Source: Accumulibacter sp. (GTDB lineage: Bacteria > Pseudomonadota > Gammaproteobacteria > Burkholderiales > Rhodocyclaceae). From it: 64,000 nt of DNA. The DNA lies in NCBI RefSeq assembly GCF_023806625.1, contig NZ_JAMTDX010000041.1, forward strand, positions 1 through 64,000, written 5' to 3'. Below, one piece after another: positions 31,236 through 42,364 of the stretch (the stretch's first letter is position 1; the number at the start of each line of letters is the position of its first letter). The notes under the pieces are model-generated. The model did not search any database and had not been told where the DNA came from. It was given only the letters and a program-made list of their open reading frames with translations. A program made the translations under genes and the position numbers.

Positions 31236-31304
31236 GAGCAGACCTCGTGAAATTCGTTGAGACGACTCGTCAGCAAGCAGTCTATCCGGCGGGCGCAGCT
31301 CTGG

Positions 31305-32189
31305 TCAACGCAGGCGACCGCCGCTGACCCGCTCGATTCGTGACAGATCCCGCCACGTGCCGACTTCGACGAAGCCTTGTTCGTCGAGCGCGGCTCTCAC
31401 CTGCTCCGCCTGGCCGTAGCCGTGCTCGATCAAGACCCAGCCGTCAGCGAGCAGGTGTGCCGTGGCCTGACTGATGATCGTCCGGATGCAATGCAGTCCA
31501 TCGCCACCGCTCAGGCCATCGGTCAGAGCCATCCGCGGCTCGAACGGCAGGCCGTTCTCGGCCAGATGCGCATCTCCCTCGGCGACGTAGGGGGGATTGG
31601 CGACGATCAGATCGAAGCGTGCTCCTTCCAGCGGTTCAAACCAGTCACCTGCAACGAGACCGATATCGACGGCATGACGATCGGCGTTCCTCCGCGCCAC
31701 GGCCAGCGCTGCCGCAGACAGCTCGACTGCCGTCAGGGAAGCCTGGGGACAGTGTCGCTTTAGGCTGATCGCGATGGCTCCGGAACCCGTACCGAGGTCG
31801 ACGACTTCAGGTGCCGGCAAGGCTTGCAGAACGTCGAGTGCCAGCTCGACGAGCAGTTCGGTCTCCGGGCGCGGGATCAGCACCGCCGGAGAAACCTCGA
31901 AAGTGAGACCGAAGAAGTCGGCAGAGCCGATCAGGTAGGCCAGCGGCTCCCCGTTGGCCCGACGGCTGACGAGCTCGTCGAGGCATTCGGCCTGAGCGGC
32001 CGGGAATGCCCTTTCCGGACGTGCCAGAAGATCGGCGTGCGTGCATTGCGCGACGTGCTGGACGAGCAGGCGAGCGTCGAGGCGATCGATGCTACGGCAG
32101 GCGGCTCGCCAGGCATCACCGATACTCGTCGCCATCGCCTCAGCGGGCGAACGGTCGACGGGTGCTCGGAATGTGGTTCGCGCGGTCAT
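31305..32189 (-). CDS. prmC: release factor glutamine methyltransferase PrmC
   Basis: 294 residues. Methylates the GGQ glutamine of release factors, including the product of prfA immediately upstream. SAM motif VVDLGTGSGAIAISL and the catalytic NPPY in FDLIVANPPYVAEGD are present, as is the RPETELLVE motif. GGGA precedes the ATG. A start at Met-19 (MATSIGDAW) is also possible. It follows prfA by 21 bases, the hemA-prfA-prmC operon of proteobacteria. Confidence 0.95.
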   Translation of the reverse strand: MTARTTFRAPVDRSPAEAMATSIGDAWRAACRSIDRLDARLLVQHVAQCTHADLLARPERAFPAAQAECLDELVSRRANGEPLAYLIGSADFFGLTFEVSPAVLIPRPETELLVELALDVLQALPAPEVVDLGTGSGAIAISLKRHCPQASLTAVELSAAALAVARRNADRHAVDIGLVAGDWFEPLEGARFDLIVANPPYVAEGDAHLAENGLPFEPRMALTDGLSGGDGLHCIRTIISQATAHLLADGWVLIEHGYGQAEQVRAALDEQGFVEVGTWRDLSRIERVSGGRLR

Positions 32190-32210
32190 CGGTTGTTCCC
32201 GGCCGGCGAC

Positions 32211-33293
32211 TCACTCCGCCTCGGCGAGCATGGCCAGCTGGTCAGCCTGGTGCTCGGCCGAGAGTGCCGCGATCAGCTCGTCGAGGTCACCATCGATGAT
32301 CGCATCGATCCGGTAGAGGGTCAGGTTGATCCGATGGTCGGTCACACGACCCTGGGGAAAATTGTAGGTGCGTATCCTTTCCGATCGGTCGCCGCTTCCG
32401 ATCAGGCTTCGGCGAGTCGACGCGAGAGTCGCCTGCTGTTCGCGCTCCCGGCGGTCCCTGATTCGCGCCGCCAGGACGGAGAGAGCTTGCGCCTTGTTCT
32501 TGTGCTGCGAGCGATCGTCCTGGCATTCGACGACGATCCCGGTCGGGAGGTGAGTGATGCGTACCGCCGAGTCCGTCTTGTTGATGTGCTGTCCGCCCGC
32601 TCCAGACGCCCGGAAGGTGTCGATCCTCAAGTCCGCCGGATTGATCTGGACTTCCTCGAGCGCGTCGGCTTCCGGCATGACCGCTACGGTGCATGCGGAA
32701 GTATGGATGCGGCCCTGTGCTTCCGTCTCGGGGACTCGCTGGACACGATGTGCGCCTGATTCGAATTTGAGCTGCGCATATACTCCCTGGCCGGAGATGC
32801 GCGCGACGACCTCGCGATAGCCGCCAAGCTCCGAAACGCTTGCCGAGATCACTTCGATCTGCCAGCGCTTGCGCTCCGCGTAGCGCGCATACATGCGGAA
32901 AAGACTGCCGGCAAAGAGCGCCGACTCGTCTCCACCCGTTCCTGCGCGAATCTCCAGAAAGACGTTGCGTTCGTCATCGAGGTCTTTGGGGAGAAGGTGC
33001 GTCTGCAGATTGGCTTCGATCGCCGGCAGTCGCGTGCGTACATGGGCAATTTCAGCCTCGGCGAGTTCACGCATCTCCGGGTCGGAAAGCAGTTCGGTCG
33101 CCGAGGCGAGTTCGCTCTGGGTCTCTTGCCAGGTCCGGTAGAGCCCGACCACTGGTCCGATCTCGGCGTGCTCGCGCGACAGGCGCCTGAACTCGTCGAT
33201 GTCCTGGGCGGCCTGACCGCTGGCCAGCATCCGGTCGAGTTCATCGAGCCGTCCGGCGAGCTGTTCGAGTTTTGCGCAAATACTCTGGTTCAT
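32211..33293 (-). CDS. prfA: peptide chain release factor 1
   Basis: 360 residues. RF1 recognises UAA and UAG. The peptidyl-tRNA hydrolysis motif [18 protein letters not shown] lies near residue 230. The N-terminal coiled-coil domain and the [17 protein letters not shown] segment are typical. It lies between hemA and prmC. Confidence 0.97.
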   Translation of the reverse strand: MNQSICAKLEQLAGRLDELDRMLASGQAAQDIDEFRRLSREHAEIGPVVGLYRTWQETQSELASATELLSDPEMRELAEAEIAHVRTRLPAIEANLQTHLLPKDLDDERNVFLEIRAGTGGDESALFAGSLFRMYARYAERKRWQIEVISASVSELGGYREVVARISGQGVYAQLKFESGAHRVQRVPETEAQGRIHTSACTVAVMPEADALEEVQINPADLRIDTFRASGAGGQHINKTDSAVRITHLPTGIVVECQDDRSQHKNKAQALSVLAARIRDRREREQQATLASTRRSLIGSGDRSERIRTYNFPQGRVTDHRINLTLYRIDAIIDGDLDELIAALSAEHQADQLAMLAEAE

Positions 33294-33343
33294 CTATCGA
33301 CTGATCGAGGTGAAAGCGAGGCCTGTCAGCGAACGAGGCGGTA

Positions 33344-34609
33344 TCACTCGCCGTGCGGTGTCTCGATGTGCAGGTGGAAAAGATGCGCGACCAGCGAATG
33401 CAGTGCTTCACGTTCGGTGCGGCCCGCCTGGTTCAGCGTCTGCGTCGGTGCATGCAGGAACTTGTTGGTCAGGCGGTGTGAGAACTGGTCGAGAACACGT
33501 GCTGGATCGTCGCCTTTGGCAAGCAACTTCAACGCATGTTCCACCTCGTGCCGGCGGGCGCGTTCCGCCGCGTCACGCAGCGAGCGGATTACCGGGACGG
33601 TGTCACGTGTTGCCAGCCAGCGCAGGAAGCCCTCGACGCGCTCGGTGATGATCGCCTCGGCGTCGACGACGGCAGCCTGTCGCGATTCGAGTCCGGACTC
33701 GACGACCTGGGCGAGGTCGTCCACGGTGTACAGGAAGACGTCATCCAGGTCACCGACTTCGCGCTCGATATCTCGTGGGACGGCGAGGTCGACCATGAAG
33801 ATCGGGCGATGGCGGCGCAGCCGGACGGCCCGCTCGACCATCCCGAGGCCGATGATCGGCAGGGGACTGGCGGTGCACGAAACGACGATGTCGAACTGTT
33901 GCAAACGCTCGCCGATCTCCTCGAGACGGATCGCTGCTCCGCCGACGCGTTCTGCAAGGGCCAATCCCCGCTCGACGGTGCGGTTGGCGATGACGATCAG
34001 CCGCGGCTGTTGCGCAGCAAAGTGTGTGGCGCAGAGATCGATCATCTCGCCCGCCCCGATGAACAGGATCTTCTGGTCGGCAATGCATTCGAAGATGCGT
34101 CCGGCGAGACGGACGGCGGCTGCCGCCAGCGAGATGACGTTCGCTCCGATGGCGGTCGTCGAGCGAACCTCCTTGGCGACAGCAAATGACTGCTGGAACA
34201 GTTTGTGCAGGGTCGCCCCGAGGGTTCCGGCTTCCTCGGCGAGGCGCGCCGCTTCCTTCATCTGACCGAGGATCTGTGACTCGCCGAGGACCATCGAATC
34301 GAGGCCGCTGGCGACGCGAAAGGCGTGCCTGACGGCGTCCCTTCCCGGATAGGTATACAGGTAGGGCCCGAGTTCGTCGAGAGCCACGCGGCGGTAGTCA
34401 GCGAGCCATTCGCCAACCGCTTCCGGAGACTCGCTGCTGATATAAACCTCCGTGCGGTTGCAGGTCGACAGGATTGCTGCTTCCTGAATCGGCTTGCAGC
34501 GGGTCAGGTCGGTCAGCGCCTCAGGGACTCCGTCGGCTTCGAAGGCCACCAGTTCGCGCATCGAAATCGGCGCTGTATGGTGGTTGATGCCAAGGGTGTA
34601 CAGCGCCAT
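33344..34609 (-). CDS. hemA: glutamyl-tRNA reductase
   Basis: 421 residues from ATG 34609, the family N-terminus [15 protein letters not shown]; the frame is open further upstream through non-coding DNA. It reduces Glu-tRNA to glutamate-1-semialdehyde, the first step of C5 tetrapyrrole synthesis. The catalytic Cys is in [11 protein letters not shown] near residue 50. The [23 protein letters not shown] and [11 protein letters not shown] motifs mark the NADPH-binding domain. An extended -10 promoter lies upstream. Together with hemC, hemD and hemF, four heme genes are in this window. Confidence 0.97.
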   Translation of the reverse strand: MALYTLGINHHTAPISMRELVAFEADGVPEALTDLTRCKPIQEAAILSTCNRTEVYISSESPEAVGEWLADYRRVALDELGPYLYTYPGRDAVRHAFRVASGLDSMVLGESQILGQMKEAARLAEEAGTLGATLHKLFQQSFAVAKEVRSTTAIGANVISLAAAAVRLAGRIFECIADQKILFIGAGEMIDLCATHFAAQQPRLIVIANRTVERGLALAERVGGAAIRLEEIGERLQQFDIVVSCTASPLPIIGLGMVERAVRLRRHRPIFMVDLAVPRDIEREVGDLDDVFLYTVDDLAQVVESGLESRQAAVVDAEAIITERVEGFLRWLATRDTVPVIRSLRDAAERARRHEVEHALKLLAKGDDPARVLDQFSHRLTNKFLHAPTQTLNQAGRTEREALHSLVAHLFHLHIETPHGE

Positions 34610-34654
34610 TGTCGATCGACGGGATGGGCAAGAGGCCGGGAGCGGAAGGGTCGG

Positions 34655-34663
34655 ATTATAGCA
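34655..34663 (-). promoter_or_regulatory. extended -10 promoter for hemA
   Basis: On the minus strand TGCTATAAT gives a perfect -10 hexamer with a TG extension, about 45 bases upstream of the hemA ATG. No clear -35. Confidence 0.55.
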
Positions 34664-34788
34664 CCGGCACAGAGGCGCACCCGCTCTGGCGCAAGCGCCG
34701 GGACGCCCCATCCGAGCCTGCCCGATTACTCCAAGCTTTTGTTTCCTCGCTGTAATTACAGGGTGCTCGAAAGGCGAGCAAGGATTGC

Positions 34789-37668
34789 TCAACTGACCTC
34801 CGGGGTCGGTCTGCCGATGAAGTAGCCTTGCGCGTAGTCTACGCCGAAGCTGCGCAGCATGTTCAACGCGCGCTCGTCCTCGACGAACTCGGCGACGGTC
34901 TTCTTGCCGAAACCTCGGGCAACTTCGGCGAGCGCGCGAACGAAGACCTGATCGTCGGGACTGTCGACGAGCGTCCGGACAAACGATCCGTCGATCTTCA
35001 CGTAGTCGACGGGCAACTGCTTCACGTAATTGAACGACGAGAAGCCGACGCCAAAGTCGTCGAGCGAAAACGAGCAACCGATTTCACGAACCGAATCCAT
35101 GAATGCGCGCGCCGAGGAGAAGTCGGAAACCGCTGCAGTCTCGGTGATTTCGAACACGACATGGCTGGGCAGCATCGGACTGCGCGACGTTTCGTGGCGA
35201 ATGAAGGAGAGCAGAGTCGGGTCGTTGATGCTCACCGCGGACAGGTTGATCGAGAAACGGTAGTACCTTCCGGCGGCAAACAGAGCGATCATCCTGGCGA
35301 ATACCTGGCGGATGACCTGGCGATCGATCTGGCGAATCAGTCCGCTGTGTTCGGCAATCTCCATGAACATGCCCGGCGCGATCACCGAGCCATCTGCGCC
35401 ACGCATGCGCACCAGCGCCTCGTAGTGGCTAACCTGGCGTGCGCGTATGTCGAGAATCGGCTGGTAATGCACGATCAACCCATCGCTGGCCAGTGAGCGA
35501 TTGATCATCTCTTCCCAGTACAGACGACTCTGCATCTTTTCCTGGACGCCTTCGCCCTCGGAGTAGACGTGCCATCCCGCGCCGCCCTTCTTCTTGGCCT
35601 GATACATCGCGATATCGGCGTTGGCCAGCAGGCGGTCGACGGCGTCGCTGCTGGCTTCCGAAAAGACGACGATACCGATGCTCGCGGATACGCGGTGGTT
35701 GGCGCCGAGACCAGGGTATTTTCTCTCGGCCAGCCGCCTGTTGATTTTCTCGGCGACCTGTATCGCCCCTTCCCGATCACACTCGTGGAGCAGCAGTCCG
35801 AGTTCGTCGCCACCGAGTCTGCCAAGGAGATCACTGGCGCGAGCGGCCTTGCCGACCTCCTTGGCGACGTCCTTGAGCAACTCGTCGCCTGCCTGATGGC
35901 CGCTGACGTCATTCACATACTTGAAATTGTCGAGGTCGAGGTAAAGCAGGGCGCCGTCGGTGCCAAGGCGATGGGCGCTGATCAGCGCATCTGCGAGTTC
36001 GATCTGGAAGCGCTTGCGATTGACCAGATCGGTAAGCACGTCCCGCTCGGCGAGGCGCTTGACGTCTGATTCCGCTCTCTTGCGCTCAGTGTGGTCGATA
36101 CCGACGGAGAGGATCGTCACCGATTCGTCCAGCTGGACCGAAAGACGGGAATGGTTCCAGGTGATCTCGTAGTGCTGGCCGTTCTTGCCGCAGACGATCG
36201 ATTCCATCTGGGCGTCGAGACGCTCGCCCGCGGCGATTTCCTGAAGAACCTCGCGCATTGCTGCGAGCCGCGACTGGTCTTCGCCGATCAGATCCAGGAA
36301 AGGCTTCCCGATCAGTTCCTGTTTGTTCCAGCCGGAAAGCAGCGAGCCATAACGATTCACACTGTGGATCCGCCCGTCACCACGCTGGGTAAGGATGATC
36401 ACCTGCGCGGTGTCGAGGAGGCTGCTGCTGAAGTCGCGCTGTGCGGATATCTCCTGCACCAGGCGGTCGGTTTCCTGCTTGTGCGCCAGCTCCTTGGCTT
36501 CGAGCTCTTCGAGGCGATACGAAAGGGCAATCGCCGCTTCGTCGAGGCTGTCGATCTCGTCGTCGACAAGGCGTCGCCGGCGCGGTGCAATCCGGTTGCG
36601 CGCCTCGGCAAACGCACTGCGGCCCAGGAACGGGATCGCTTCGGCGGTACGTGTCATGCGCCGCAGCGGAGAGTTGACGAGCCAGGCGAGGACTCCCAGC
36701 GAAGCCAGGGAAACTGCGAGTTCGCCGGCCAGGCGGAGCAGGACGGCATCGGTGATGTCCTTCAGCGGCCCGGTCAGATCGTCGATGACGACCATCATCG
36801 GCGGCACGTTCTTTCCGTCTGGGGGCACGAGCGCCAGGAAGGACAGCTCGTAGTGCCGCTCCTCGTGGCTCAGGGACACGCTCGCATGACCCGGTGGGTC
36901 GGGGATCTGCGGGATTGACGCGAGTTGCTGAAGGACTGGTCGAGCCTTGCCTTTGCTGCTCAGCAGCGTGGCGCGCAACCCGCTCTGGCGAAGGATGTCG
37001 TTGTCGGACAAGGCGCCACGGTCGGTGGCCGGGACGAGGACGCCGAGATCGGCATTGGTGACCTGCTGGAATGAGTTGACCACATCGGCCAGCGAGCTGC
37101 CGAGGACGACGGCCCCCGCTACCTGCCCCTCGGAGAGGATCGGCGCAGCCGCAAACTGGCTGCACGTCTGTCGGCAACTGGTCCAGTGCATCGCGCGCTC
37201 CTCGGCGATGACCGTATGCACCTGCGCGTCCTGAGCCGCTTCGGGCAATGAACTCGTCGACCAGCTCAGGAGAGGGGCTCCACTTCGTGCGTAGACCTGA
37301 ACCGAGTCGATTCCGAGGTCGAGCTGCAGGGCCGGCCAGTAGCTGTCGAAGTGCTGGCGCAGCAGAGCGTTCCCGGCGGGCGTCTGGAAAAGGCTCACGC
37401 CGACGGAGTCGAGCGCTGCCAGCATCCCGGCCAGAGCCTGCAGTCGTCGACCGAAGTCGTTGCGCAGCGCGAAGGCTTCAGCGACCAGTCGCTGGCGGAT
37501 TTCTGCGCGCTGTTCCTCGAAACGCGTCTTCAGATCGCGATAGTGGTGCCAGGACAACGCTCCATTGACCGAGAGCATGGCCACGCCGAGGGTCAGCAGC
37601 ACCTTCCACTTGAGGCTCAGGAACCGGGACCTGCCCGGCCGCTCATCGGTTGCTGCACCTTCCGCCAT
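34789..37668 (-). CDS. membrane sensor with PAS, GGDEF and EAL domains
   Basis: 959 residues. A first membrane segment (20-38) and a second (about 315-340) enclose a periplasmic Cache-like domain; a HAMP-like linker, a PAS domain (about 420-530), GGDEF (540-700) and EAL (715-955) follow. The cyclase motif reads [12 protein letters not shown], with Leu in the fifth place, and RASD upstream is an RxxD inhibitory site. The EAL motif YEALVRMRG and [17 protein letters not shown] are intact. Phosphodiesterase activity looks likely; cyclase activity is uncertain. It begins 9 bases after the barrel-protein gene and ends the three-gene operon. Confidence 0.92.
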   Translation of the reverse strand: MAEGAATDERPGRSRFLSLKWKVLLTLGVAMLSVNGALSWHHYRDLKTRFEEQRAEIRQRLVAEAFALRNDFGRRLQALAGMLAALDSVGVSLFQTPAGNALLRQHFDSYWPALQLDLGIDSVQVYARSGAPLLSWSTSSLPEAAQDAQVHTVIAEERAMHWTSCRQTCSQFAAAPILSEGQVAGAVVLGSSLADVVNSFQQVTNADLGVLVPATDRGALSDNDILRQSGLRATLLSSKGKARPVLQQLASIPQIPDPPGHASVSLSHEERHYELSFLALVPPDGKNVPPMMVVIDDLTGPLKDITDAVLLRLAGELAVSLASLGVLAWLVNSPLRRMTRTAEAIPFLGRSAFAEARNRIAPRRRRLVDDEIDSLDEAAIALSYRLEELEAKELAHKQETDRLVQEISAQRDFSSSLLDTAQVIILTQRGDGRIHSVNRYGSLLSGWNKQELIGKPFLDLIGEDQSRLAAMREVLQEIAAGERLDAQMESIVCGKNGQHYEITWNHSRLSVQLDESVTILSVGIDHTERKRAESDVKRLAERDVLTDLVNRKRFQIELADALISAHRLGTDGALLYLDLDNFKYVNDVSGHQAGDELLKDVAKEVGKAARASDLLGRLGGDELGLLLHECDREGAIQVAEKINRRLAERKYPGLGANHRVSASIGIVVFSEASSDAVDRLLANADIAMYQAKKKGGAGWHVYSEGEGVQEKMQSRLYWEEMINRSLASDGLIVHYQPILDIRARQVSHYEALVRMRGADGSVIAPGMFMEIAEHSGLIRQIDRQVIRQVFARMIALFAAGRYYRFSINLSAVSINDPTLLSFIRHETSRSPMLPSHVVFEITETAAVSDFSSARAFMDSVREIGCSFSLDDFGVGFSSFNYVKQLPVDYVKIDGSFVRTLVDSPDDQVFVRALAEVARGFGKKTVAEFVEDERALNMLRSFGVDYAQGYFIGRPTPEVS

Positions 37669-37677
37669 GTCAGGAAG

Positions 37678-38889
37678 CTAGAAGCGGAAAGACGCCTGGA
37701 ACATGAAGTTGTCCCAGTTGCGCCGCAGATCCTGGATGTTCGGGTTGTCCTGCGCAGGCAGGAAGCCCGTGCCGTCGATGCGGTGGACCTCTGCGCGGAG
37801 CATGAACTGCGGAGTGACGTCGAAACGCAGTCCGAAGGTCCAGTCCCGGGCAAAGCGGCTGAATGCCGGCCGTCGGGTCGCAGCAGCGAAATCCTCTCCG
37901 TCCCGGTCATTCCGGTCCGCGTAGTAGGCGTCGTAACGCAAGAGAGCTTCCCACTGTGAGGCCAGCCGGTAGGTTCCCTGGATGTAGTAGCTTTCCCCGT
38001 TGGCCTTGCCGTTATAGAAGAAAGGCCCGAAGTTCTTGACCGTTGTCGGGCGCCAGGCATATTCGCTGGTCAGGCTCCAGTCTTCAGCGTTGTATTGAGC
38101 GGAAAGGATCAGCGGTTTCAGCTTGAAGGTTCCCGCTCGCAGGCGGTCTGCAGGCCCGGGTTTGTAGCGCAGCTCGAGCTGCGTGGCCGTCAGCCCCAGG
38201 CGGTAGCGGCCGCCGGATCCTTCGTAGAGCACCTGAAAGTCCGGGGATAACTGAGCGTCGAGATTCCCCGGCGGGTTCACGTTGAACAGCGCAACCTTGG
38301 CCGCTTCGTTGTCGGTCTGCGGTTGTCCGTAAGCGAAACTGGCCGACAGCGTACCGGCTTCGGCATAGCGCTCGAGATAGATCTCGGCACCATCGGCGGA
38401 TACGGTCAGGTTGCGAGTGCGTTCGAAATAGATCGACTGCGGCAGAATGATGCTCGGCCGGGTGAAGGGGACGTCGCGGGTGGTATTGTACAAGCCGTAG
38501 GCGGTCTTTATTCGCCCGACGCGAACACCGCTCCGACCCTCCTCGCTGGTCAGCGGAGTCCAGTCGATCAGTCCGTAATCGAGTCGTACGTTTCCGTTGT
38601 CGGTTCCTCCGGCACGATGCGACAGGGCTTCGGCCGAAACCTGCAATTCGGGCAGGATGCGCCACGAGGCATTGACGCCGACCTCGGTGAAGTCCTTGCT
38701 GATCCTGTCGTCGCTCTTGCCGAAGAAGTTGTTGTCAGTGGTGTTGACCAGGGTCAGAGAGGCAAAACCGTGCAACTGGAAGTCGCCGTCCAGATAGTCG
38801 AGGGCGCGCACCGCGGGGGAAGCCGACGCGAGAGCGCCGATCCACGCGAGGCAATACGCGCGCCTAGCGAATCTTGAGGACACGAACAT
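37678..38889 (-). CDS. outer-membrane beta-barrel (porin-like) protein
   Basis: 403 residues from ATG 38889, which overlaps the preceding gene by 26 bases. A signal peptide (about 1-30, WIGALASASPAVRA) is followed by alternating hydrophobic/polar strands and a C-terminal Phe in FQASFRF, the signal read by BamA. Segments such as LQVSAEALSHRAGG and AYGLYNTTRDVPFTRP resemble porin-like proteins found beside phosphate-binding-type proteins. The substrate is unknown. It is flanked by a small periplasmic binding protein and a c-di-GMP sensor in the same operon. Confidence 0.8.
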   Translation of the reverse strand: MFVSSRFARRAYCLAWIGALASASPAVRALDYLDGDFQLHGFASLTLVNTTDNNFFGKSDDRISKDFTEVGVNASWRILPELQVSAEALSHRAGGTDNGNVRLDYGLIDWTPLTSEEGRSGVRVGRIKTAYGLYNTTRDVPFTRPSIILPQSIYFERTRNLTVSADGAEIYLERYAEAGTLSASFAYGQPQTDNEAAKVALFNVNPPGNLDAQLSPDFQVLYEGSGGRYRLGLTATQLELRYKPGPADRLRAGTFKLKPLILSAQYNAEDWSLTSEYAWRPTTVKNFGPFFYNGKANGESYYIQGTYRLASQWEALLRYDAYYADRNDRDGEDFAAATRRPAFSRFARDWTFGLRFDVTPQFMLRAEVHRIDGTGFLPAQDNPNIQDLRRNWDNFMFQASFRF

Positions 38890-39337
38890 TCGGAGTAACC
38901 TCGTTGGCCTTGACGTAACCGATGGCCCCCGGCGTGGAGGCGACCTTGGCCAGCATCTCCTGAGCCGAGCCGACCTGCTCGGGGTATTGCCCCTGTCCCG
39001 AGAAGACCTGCCGATCCCAGGCCATGCGCAGCTGATGAGGGAAAACCTGCAGCAGAGTCTTGCTGAACGTCGCGTGGTCGGGCGCGTCGTCCCTGAGCAC
39101 GAAGACTTTGGTTGGCGTGTCGCCTGGCCATTTCTGCAGACGCATGCCAAAGATGGCGCGCAGCGACGCCCGCGGAATCGTTTCTTCACTCGTCGCCGGG
39201 TGACCGATGGCGACCATCACCGGCTCCGCGGTCTCGGCGAGGCACGGTGTACAGCACAGCAGCGCAGGCAGCAGCGACAGCCAGCAGATGCGGAGAATGG
39301 AAGTGACGAATTTAATGGCAAGAAGCGTTTGCATCAC
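38864..39337 (-). CDS. small PstS-like periplasmic binding protein
   Basis: 157 residues with a signal peptide ending near CLAETAEP. The motif IPRASLRAIFGMRLQKWPGDTP, with a later GAIGYVKANEV, matches the phosphate-ABC-transporter substrate-binding-like family of short single-domain proteins. There is no ABC permease beside it, so a sensing or barrel-associated role is more likely than uptake; that is inference. It overlaps the downstream barrel gene by 26 bases. Confidence 0.8.
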   Translation of the reverse strand: MMQTLLAIKFVTSILRICWLSLLPALLCCTPCLAETAEPVMVAIGHPATSEETIPRASLRAIFGMRLQKWPGDTPTKVFVLRDDAPDHATFSKTLLQVFPHQLRMAWDRQVFSGQGQYPEQVGSAQEMLAKVASTPGAIGYVKANEVTPNVRVLKIR

Positions 39338-39438
39338 GGCGCATCGTACCAGACAAAGCTCCTCGCGAAAGGGTCAATGCGGGTCATGCGCTCGTGTGGG
39401 CGCGGGAGGCGTGTAGCCGAGCGGCCGGCAGCGGATCG

Positions 39439-40509
39439 CTAGATGCCTGATCCGCCTTCTTCCAGGCCACTCTGCGGGACAGCGAATACCCGCAGTTCCC
39501 GCGGCCGGAACCACACCTGCTGTCCTTCACGGAGGGCCAGCGAACGGGCCCGCTCGCGAGTGAGCTCGACCTCGATCAGTTCCGATGCGTACGCCAGCTC
39601 GACGCGTACCAGTGGCCCGACCGTGTGAACCTGCTGGACCGTTGCAGCGAGTCCGCCGGGTGCCGGACGGTGCTCGATTTCGATGTCGTGGGGCCTGACG
39701 AACGCGGTTGCCTCGTCGGCGGGCAGATCTTGCGCCTGTTCACGGCCGATGTCCGCCCAGGCACCGTGCACGCGGCTGTGGAAGACGTTGACGTTGCCCA
39801 GAAACTGATAGACGAAAGGCGAGGCCGGATGCGAATAGACATCGTCCGGTGAGCCGATCTGTTCGACGCGTCCCTGATTCATGACCACCACCCGATCGGC
39901 CACCTCGAGGGCCTCTTCCTGGTCGTGGGTGACGAAGACGCTGGAAATATGCATCTCGTCATGGAGGCGGCGCAGCCACCGGCGCAGTTCCTTGCGCACC
40001 CGCGTGTCCAGCGCGCCGAACGGTTCGTCGAGGAGCAGCACCCTGGGCTCGACCGCCAGGGCGCGGGCCAGTGCGATGCGCTGTCGCTGGCCCCCCGAGA
40101 GTTGCGAGGGGTATCGCTCGGCCAGCCAGTCGAGCTGTACGAGCTTGAGCAGTTCGCTGACCCGGCGTCGGATCTCGGCCTCGGCAGGACGCAGCTTCCT
40201 GGGCTTGACGCGAAGGCCGAAGGCAACGTTCTCGAAGACCGACATGTGTCGGAACAGGGCGTAGTGCTGAAAGACGAAGCCGACCTTGCGTTCCCGCGCA
40301 TGGACGTGAGTCGCTTCCTCGCCGGCGAACAGGATGTGTCCCGAATCGGGGCTTTCCATTCCGGCGATGATCCTCAGCAGCGTCGTCTTGCCACAACCGG
40401 ACGGACCAAGCAAGGCGACGAGTTCTCCGGAGGGTATGTCGAGCGTCACATCGTGCAGGGCCACGAAGCTGCCGAATCGTTTGCTGATCGCGCGTATTTC
40501 AATGCTCAT
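39439..40509 (-). CDS. cysA: sulfate/thiosulfate ABC transporter ATP-binding protein
   Basis: 356 residues from ATG 40509, which overlaps the cysW stop (ATGA). Walker [13 protein letters not shown], the signature [15 protein letters not shown], Walker [13 protein letters not shown] and the H-loop [16 protein letters not shown] are all present. The N-terminus [19 protein letters not shown] is typical of CysA. A TOBE-like regulatory domain (about 240-350) follows. It energises sulfate uptake through CysTW. Confidence 0.96.
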   Translation of the reverse strand: MSIEIRAISKRFGSFVALHDVTLDIPSGELVALLGPSGCGKTTLLRIIAGMESPDSGHILFAGEEATHVHARERKVGFVFQHYALFRHMSVFENVAFGLRVKPRKLRPAEAEIRRRVSELLKLVQLDWLAERYPSQLSGGQRQRIALARALAVEPRVLLLDEPFGALDTRVRKELRRWLRRLHDEMHISSVFVTHDQEEALEVADRVVVMNQGRVEQIGSPDDVYSHPASPFVYQFLGNVNVFHSRVHGAWADIGREQAQDLPADEATAFVRPHDIEIEHRPAPGGLAATVQQVHTVGPLVRVELAYASELIEVELTRERARSLALREGQQVWFRPRELRVFAVPQSGLEEGGSGI

Positions 40510-41453
40510 GGCCACTCGCCTGAGGGATTCGAGCGGAGGCTGCCGGCGCTGGCCCCCATGTCTCTGCTTGCACTGGCCACCGGCCGTTCCTGCGCAGGGG
40601 ATTCGGAGAGCACACGGGTTTCGCGGCGAATCCGCCATTCCACGGCCGTCTTGGCGATCAGTGTGACGACCGCCAACAAAGCCAGCACCGACGCAGAAGC
40701 GAAGGCTCCGATGGCGTTGTACTCGTTGTAGAGGATTTCCACGTGCAGCGGCAGCGTGTTCGTCTGGCCGCGGATGTGCCCGGAGACGACCGAAACGGCG
40801 CCGAACTCACCCATCGCGCGGGCGTTGGCCAGGATCACCCCGTAGAGCAGTCCCCACCTGATGTTCGGTAGCGTCACCCGCCTGAACATCTGCCAGCCGC
40901 TTGCGCCGAGCGAGAGCGCGGCTTCCTCTTCTTCCCGGCCCTGTGCCTGCATCAGCGGGATCAGTTCGCGGGCGACGAAAGGTGCGGTGATGAACATCGT
41001 GACGATGATCATTCCCGGTAGGGCAAACACCACCTTGATGTCGTTCGCCGCCAGCCACGGCCCGAAGATGCCCTGCGCTCCAAAGATCAGCAGGAAGACG
41101 AGGCCGACGACCACCGGTGAAACGGCGAACGGCAGATCGATCAGCGTCACCAGCAGATTCTTGCCCGGGAAGTCGAAGCGAGCGATCGCCCACGCCGCGG
41201 CGATGCCGAACAGGATGTTCATCGGCAGGACGCTGATCGCGATGATCAGCGTCAAACGGATTGCCGACTGCGCGTCGGGGTCAACAAGCGCTTCGAGGTA
41301 ACGGCCCCAGCCGGCAGCGAGGGCTTCGCTGAACACTGCGATCAAGGGGATCGCCAGGAACAACGCGAGGAAGCCGAGGCCCGTACCGATCAGCAGATGG
41401 CGCAGCCATCGGGGTTCTGCATTGGCGCGGCGTGGGGGCGGTCCACCGATCAC
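40506..41453 (-). CDS. cysW: sulfate ABC transporter permease CysW
   Basis: 315 residues from GTG 41453, which overlaps the cysT stop (GTGA); the frame stays open much further upstream but that is antisense to nothing functional. Six hydrophobic segments include [21 protein letters not shown] and [21 protein letters not shown]. The EAA loop [25 protein letters not shown] contacts CysA. The C-terminal 40 residues are Ser/Arg-rich and longer than usual. Confidence 0.95.
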   Translation of the reverse strand: MIGGPPPRRANAEPRWLRHLLIGTGLGFLALFLAIPLIAVFSEALAAGWGRYLEALVDPDAQSAIRLTLIIAISVLPMNILFGIAAAWAIARFDFPGKNLLVTLIDLPFAVSPVVVGLVFLLIFGAQGIFGPWLAANDIKVVFALPGMIIVTMFITAPFVARELIPLMQAQGREEEEAALSLGASGWQMFRRVTLPNIRWGLLYGVILANARAMGEFGAVSVVSGHIRGQTNTLPLHVEILYNEYNAIGAFASASVLALLAVVTLIAKTAVEWRIRRETRVLSESPAQERPVASASRDMGASAGSLRSNPSGEWP

Positions 41454-42310
41454 GGCTGTCCCGTCCCTGCGCCGTCCCGGCCATCGCGGTGGGCGGTCCA
41501 CCACTGCAACGCATTCACCGCGAGAAGCAGCACGAAGGAAATCGCCAGCATGACCGTGGCCAGTGCCGTCGCGCCGACGACATCGTACTGCTCGAGCTTG
41601 GAGATGATCAGCAGCGGCGTGATCTCGGAAATCAGCGGCATGTTGCCGGCAATGAAGATGACCGAGCCGTACTCGCCCACTGACCGCGAGAGCGCGAGGG
41701 TGAAACCGGTGAGCAGGGCGGGGAGGATCGTCGGCAGCAGGACGCGGACGAAGGTCTGGAAGCGTGAGGCACCGAGCGAAGCAGCGGCTTCCTCGACTTC
41801 GGGCTCGATGTCCTCGAGCACGGGTTGCAGTGTGCGCACGACGAAGGGCAGACTGACGAAGGTCAGCGCGACGACGATACCCAGTGGCGTGAAGGCCACC
41901 TTCAGGCCCAGCGGTTCGAGGTAGCGGCCGATCCACCCATTCTCCGCATAGAGCGTGGCCAGCGTGATGCCGGCGACCGCCGTCGGCAGCGCAAAAGGCA
42001 GGTCGACCAGCGCATCGATCAGCCGCTTTCCTGGGAACGAATAGCGCACGAGAATCCAGGCAACGATCAGGCCGAAGAAACAGTTGATCGTCGCAGCCAG
42101 CAATGATGCGCCAAAAGTCACCCGGTACGAGGCGAGTGCGCGTTCGCCGCTGGCCGTCTGCCAGAACTCGGCCAGGCTCAGCTGACTCGCCTTGATCGCC
42201 AGGCCGGTCAGTGGCAATACGACGATCAGCGACAGGTAGACGAGCGCACAGCCAAGCGCGAGGCGAAAACCCGGCAGAAGCTGCTGGCGGTAGTGGGGGA
42301 CAGGCATCAC
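41450..42310 (-). CDS. cysT: sulfate ABC transporter permease CysT (CysU)
   Basis: 286 residues, six membrane segments (first around LALGCALVYLSLIVVLPLTGL). The EAA loop EVEEAAASLGASRFQTFVRVLLPTILPALL is conserved. The segment ALVDLPFALPTAVAGITLATLY is diagnostic of the sulfate permease pair. It lies 54 bases downstream of the binding protein gene. The first two codons are both Met; either could start. Confidence 0.95.
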   Translation of the reverse strand: MMPVPHYRQQLLPGFRLALGCALVYLSLIVVLPLTGLAIKASQLSLAEFWQTASGERALASYRVTFGASLLAATINCFFGLIVAWILVRYSFPGKRLIDALVDLPFALPTAVAGITLATLYAENGWIGRYLEPLGLKVAFTPLGIVVALTFVSLPFVVRTLQPVLEDIEPEVEEAAASLGASRFQTFVRVLLPTILPALLTGFTLALSRSVGEYGSVIFIAGNMPLISEITPLLIISKLEQYDVVGATALATVMLAISFVLLLAVNALQWWTAHRDGRDGAGTGQP

Positions 42311-42364
42311 TGAATCGCTGTCGATTTGGGTGTCGCCGGAAAAATGTGCGGCGGCGGTCGGCGC

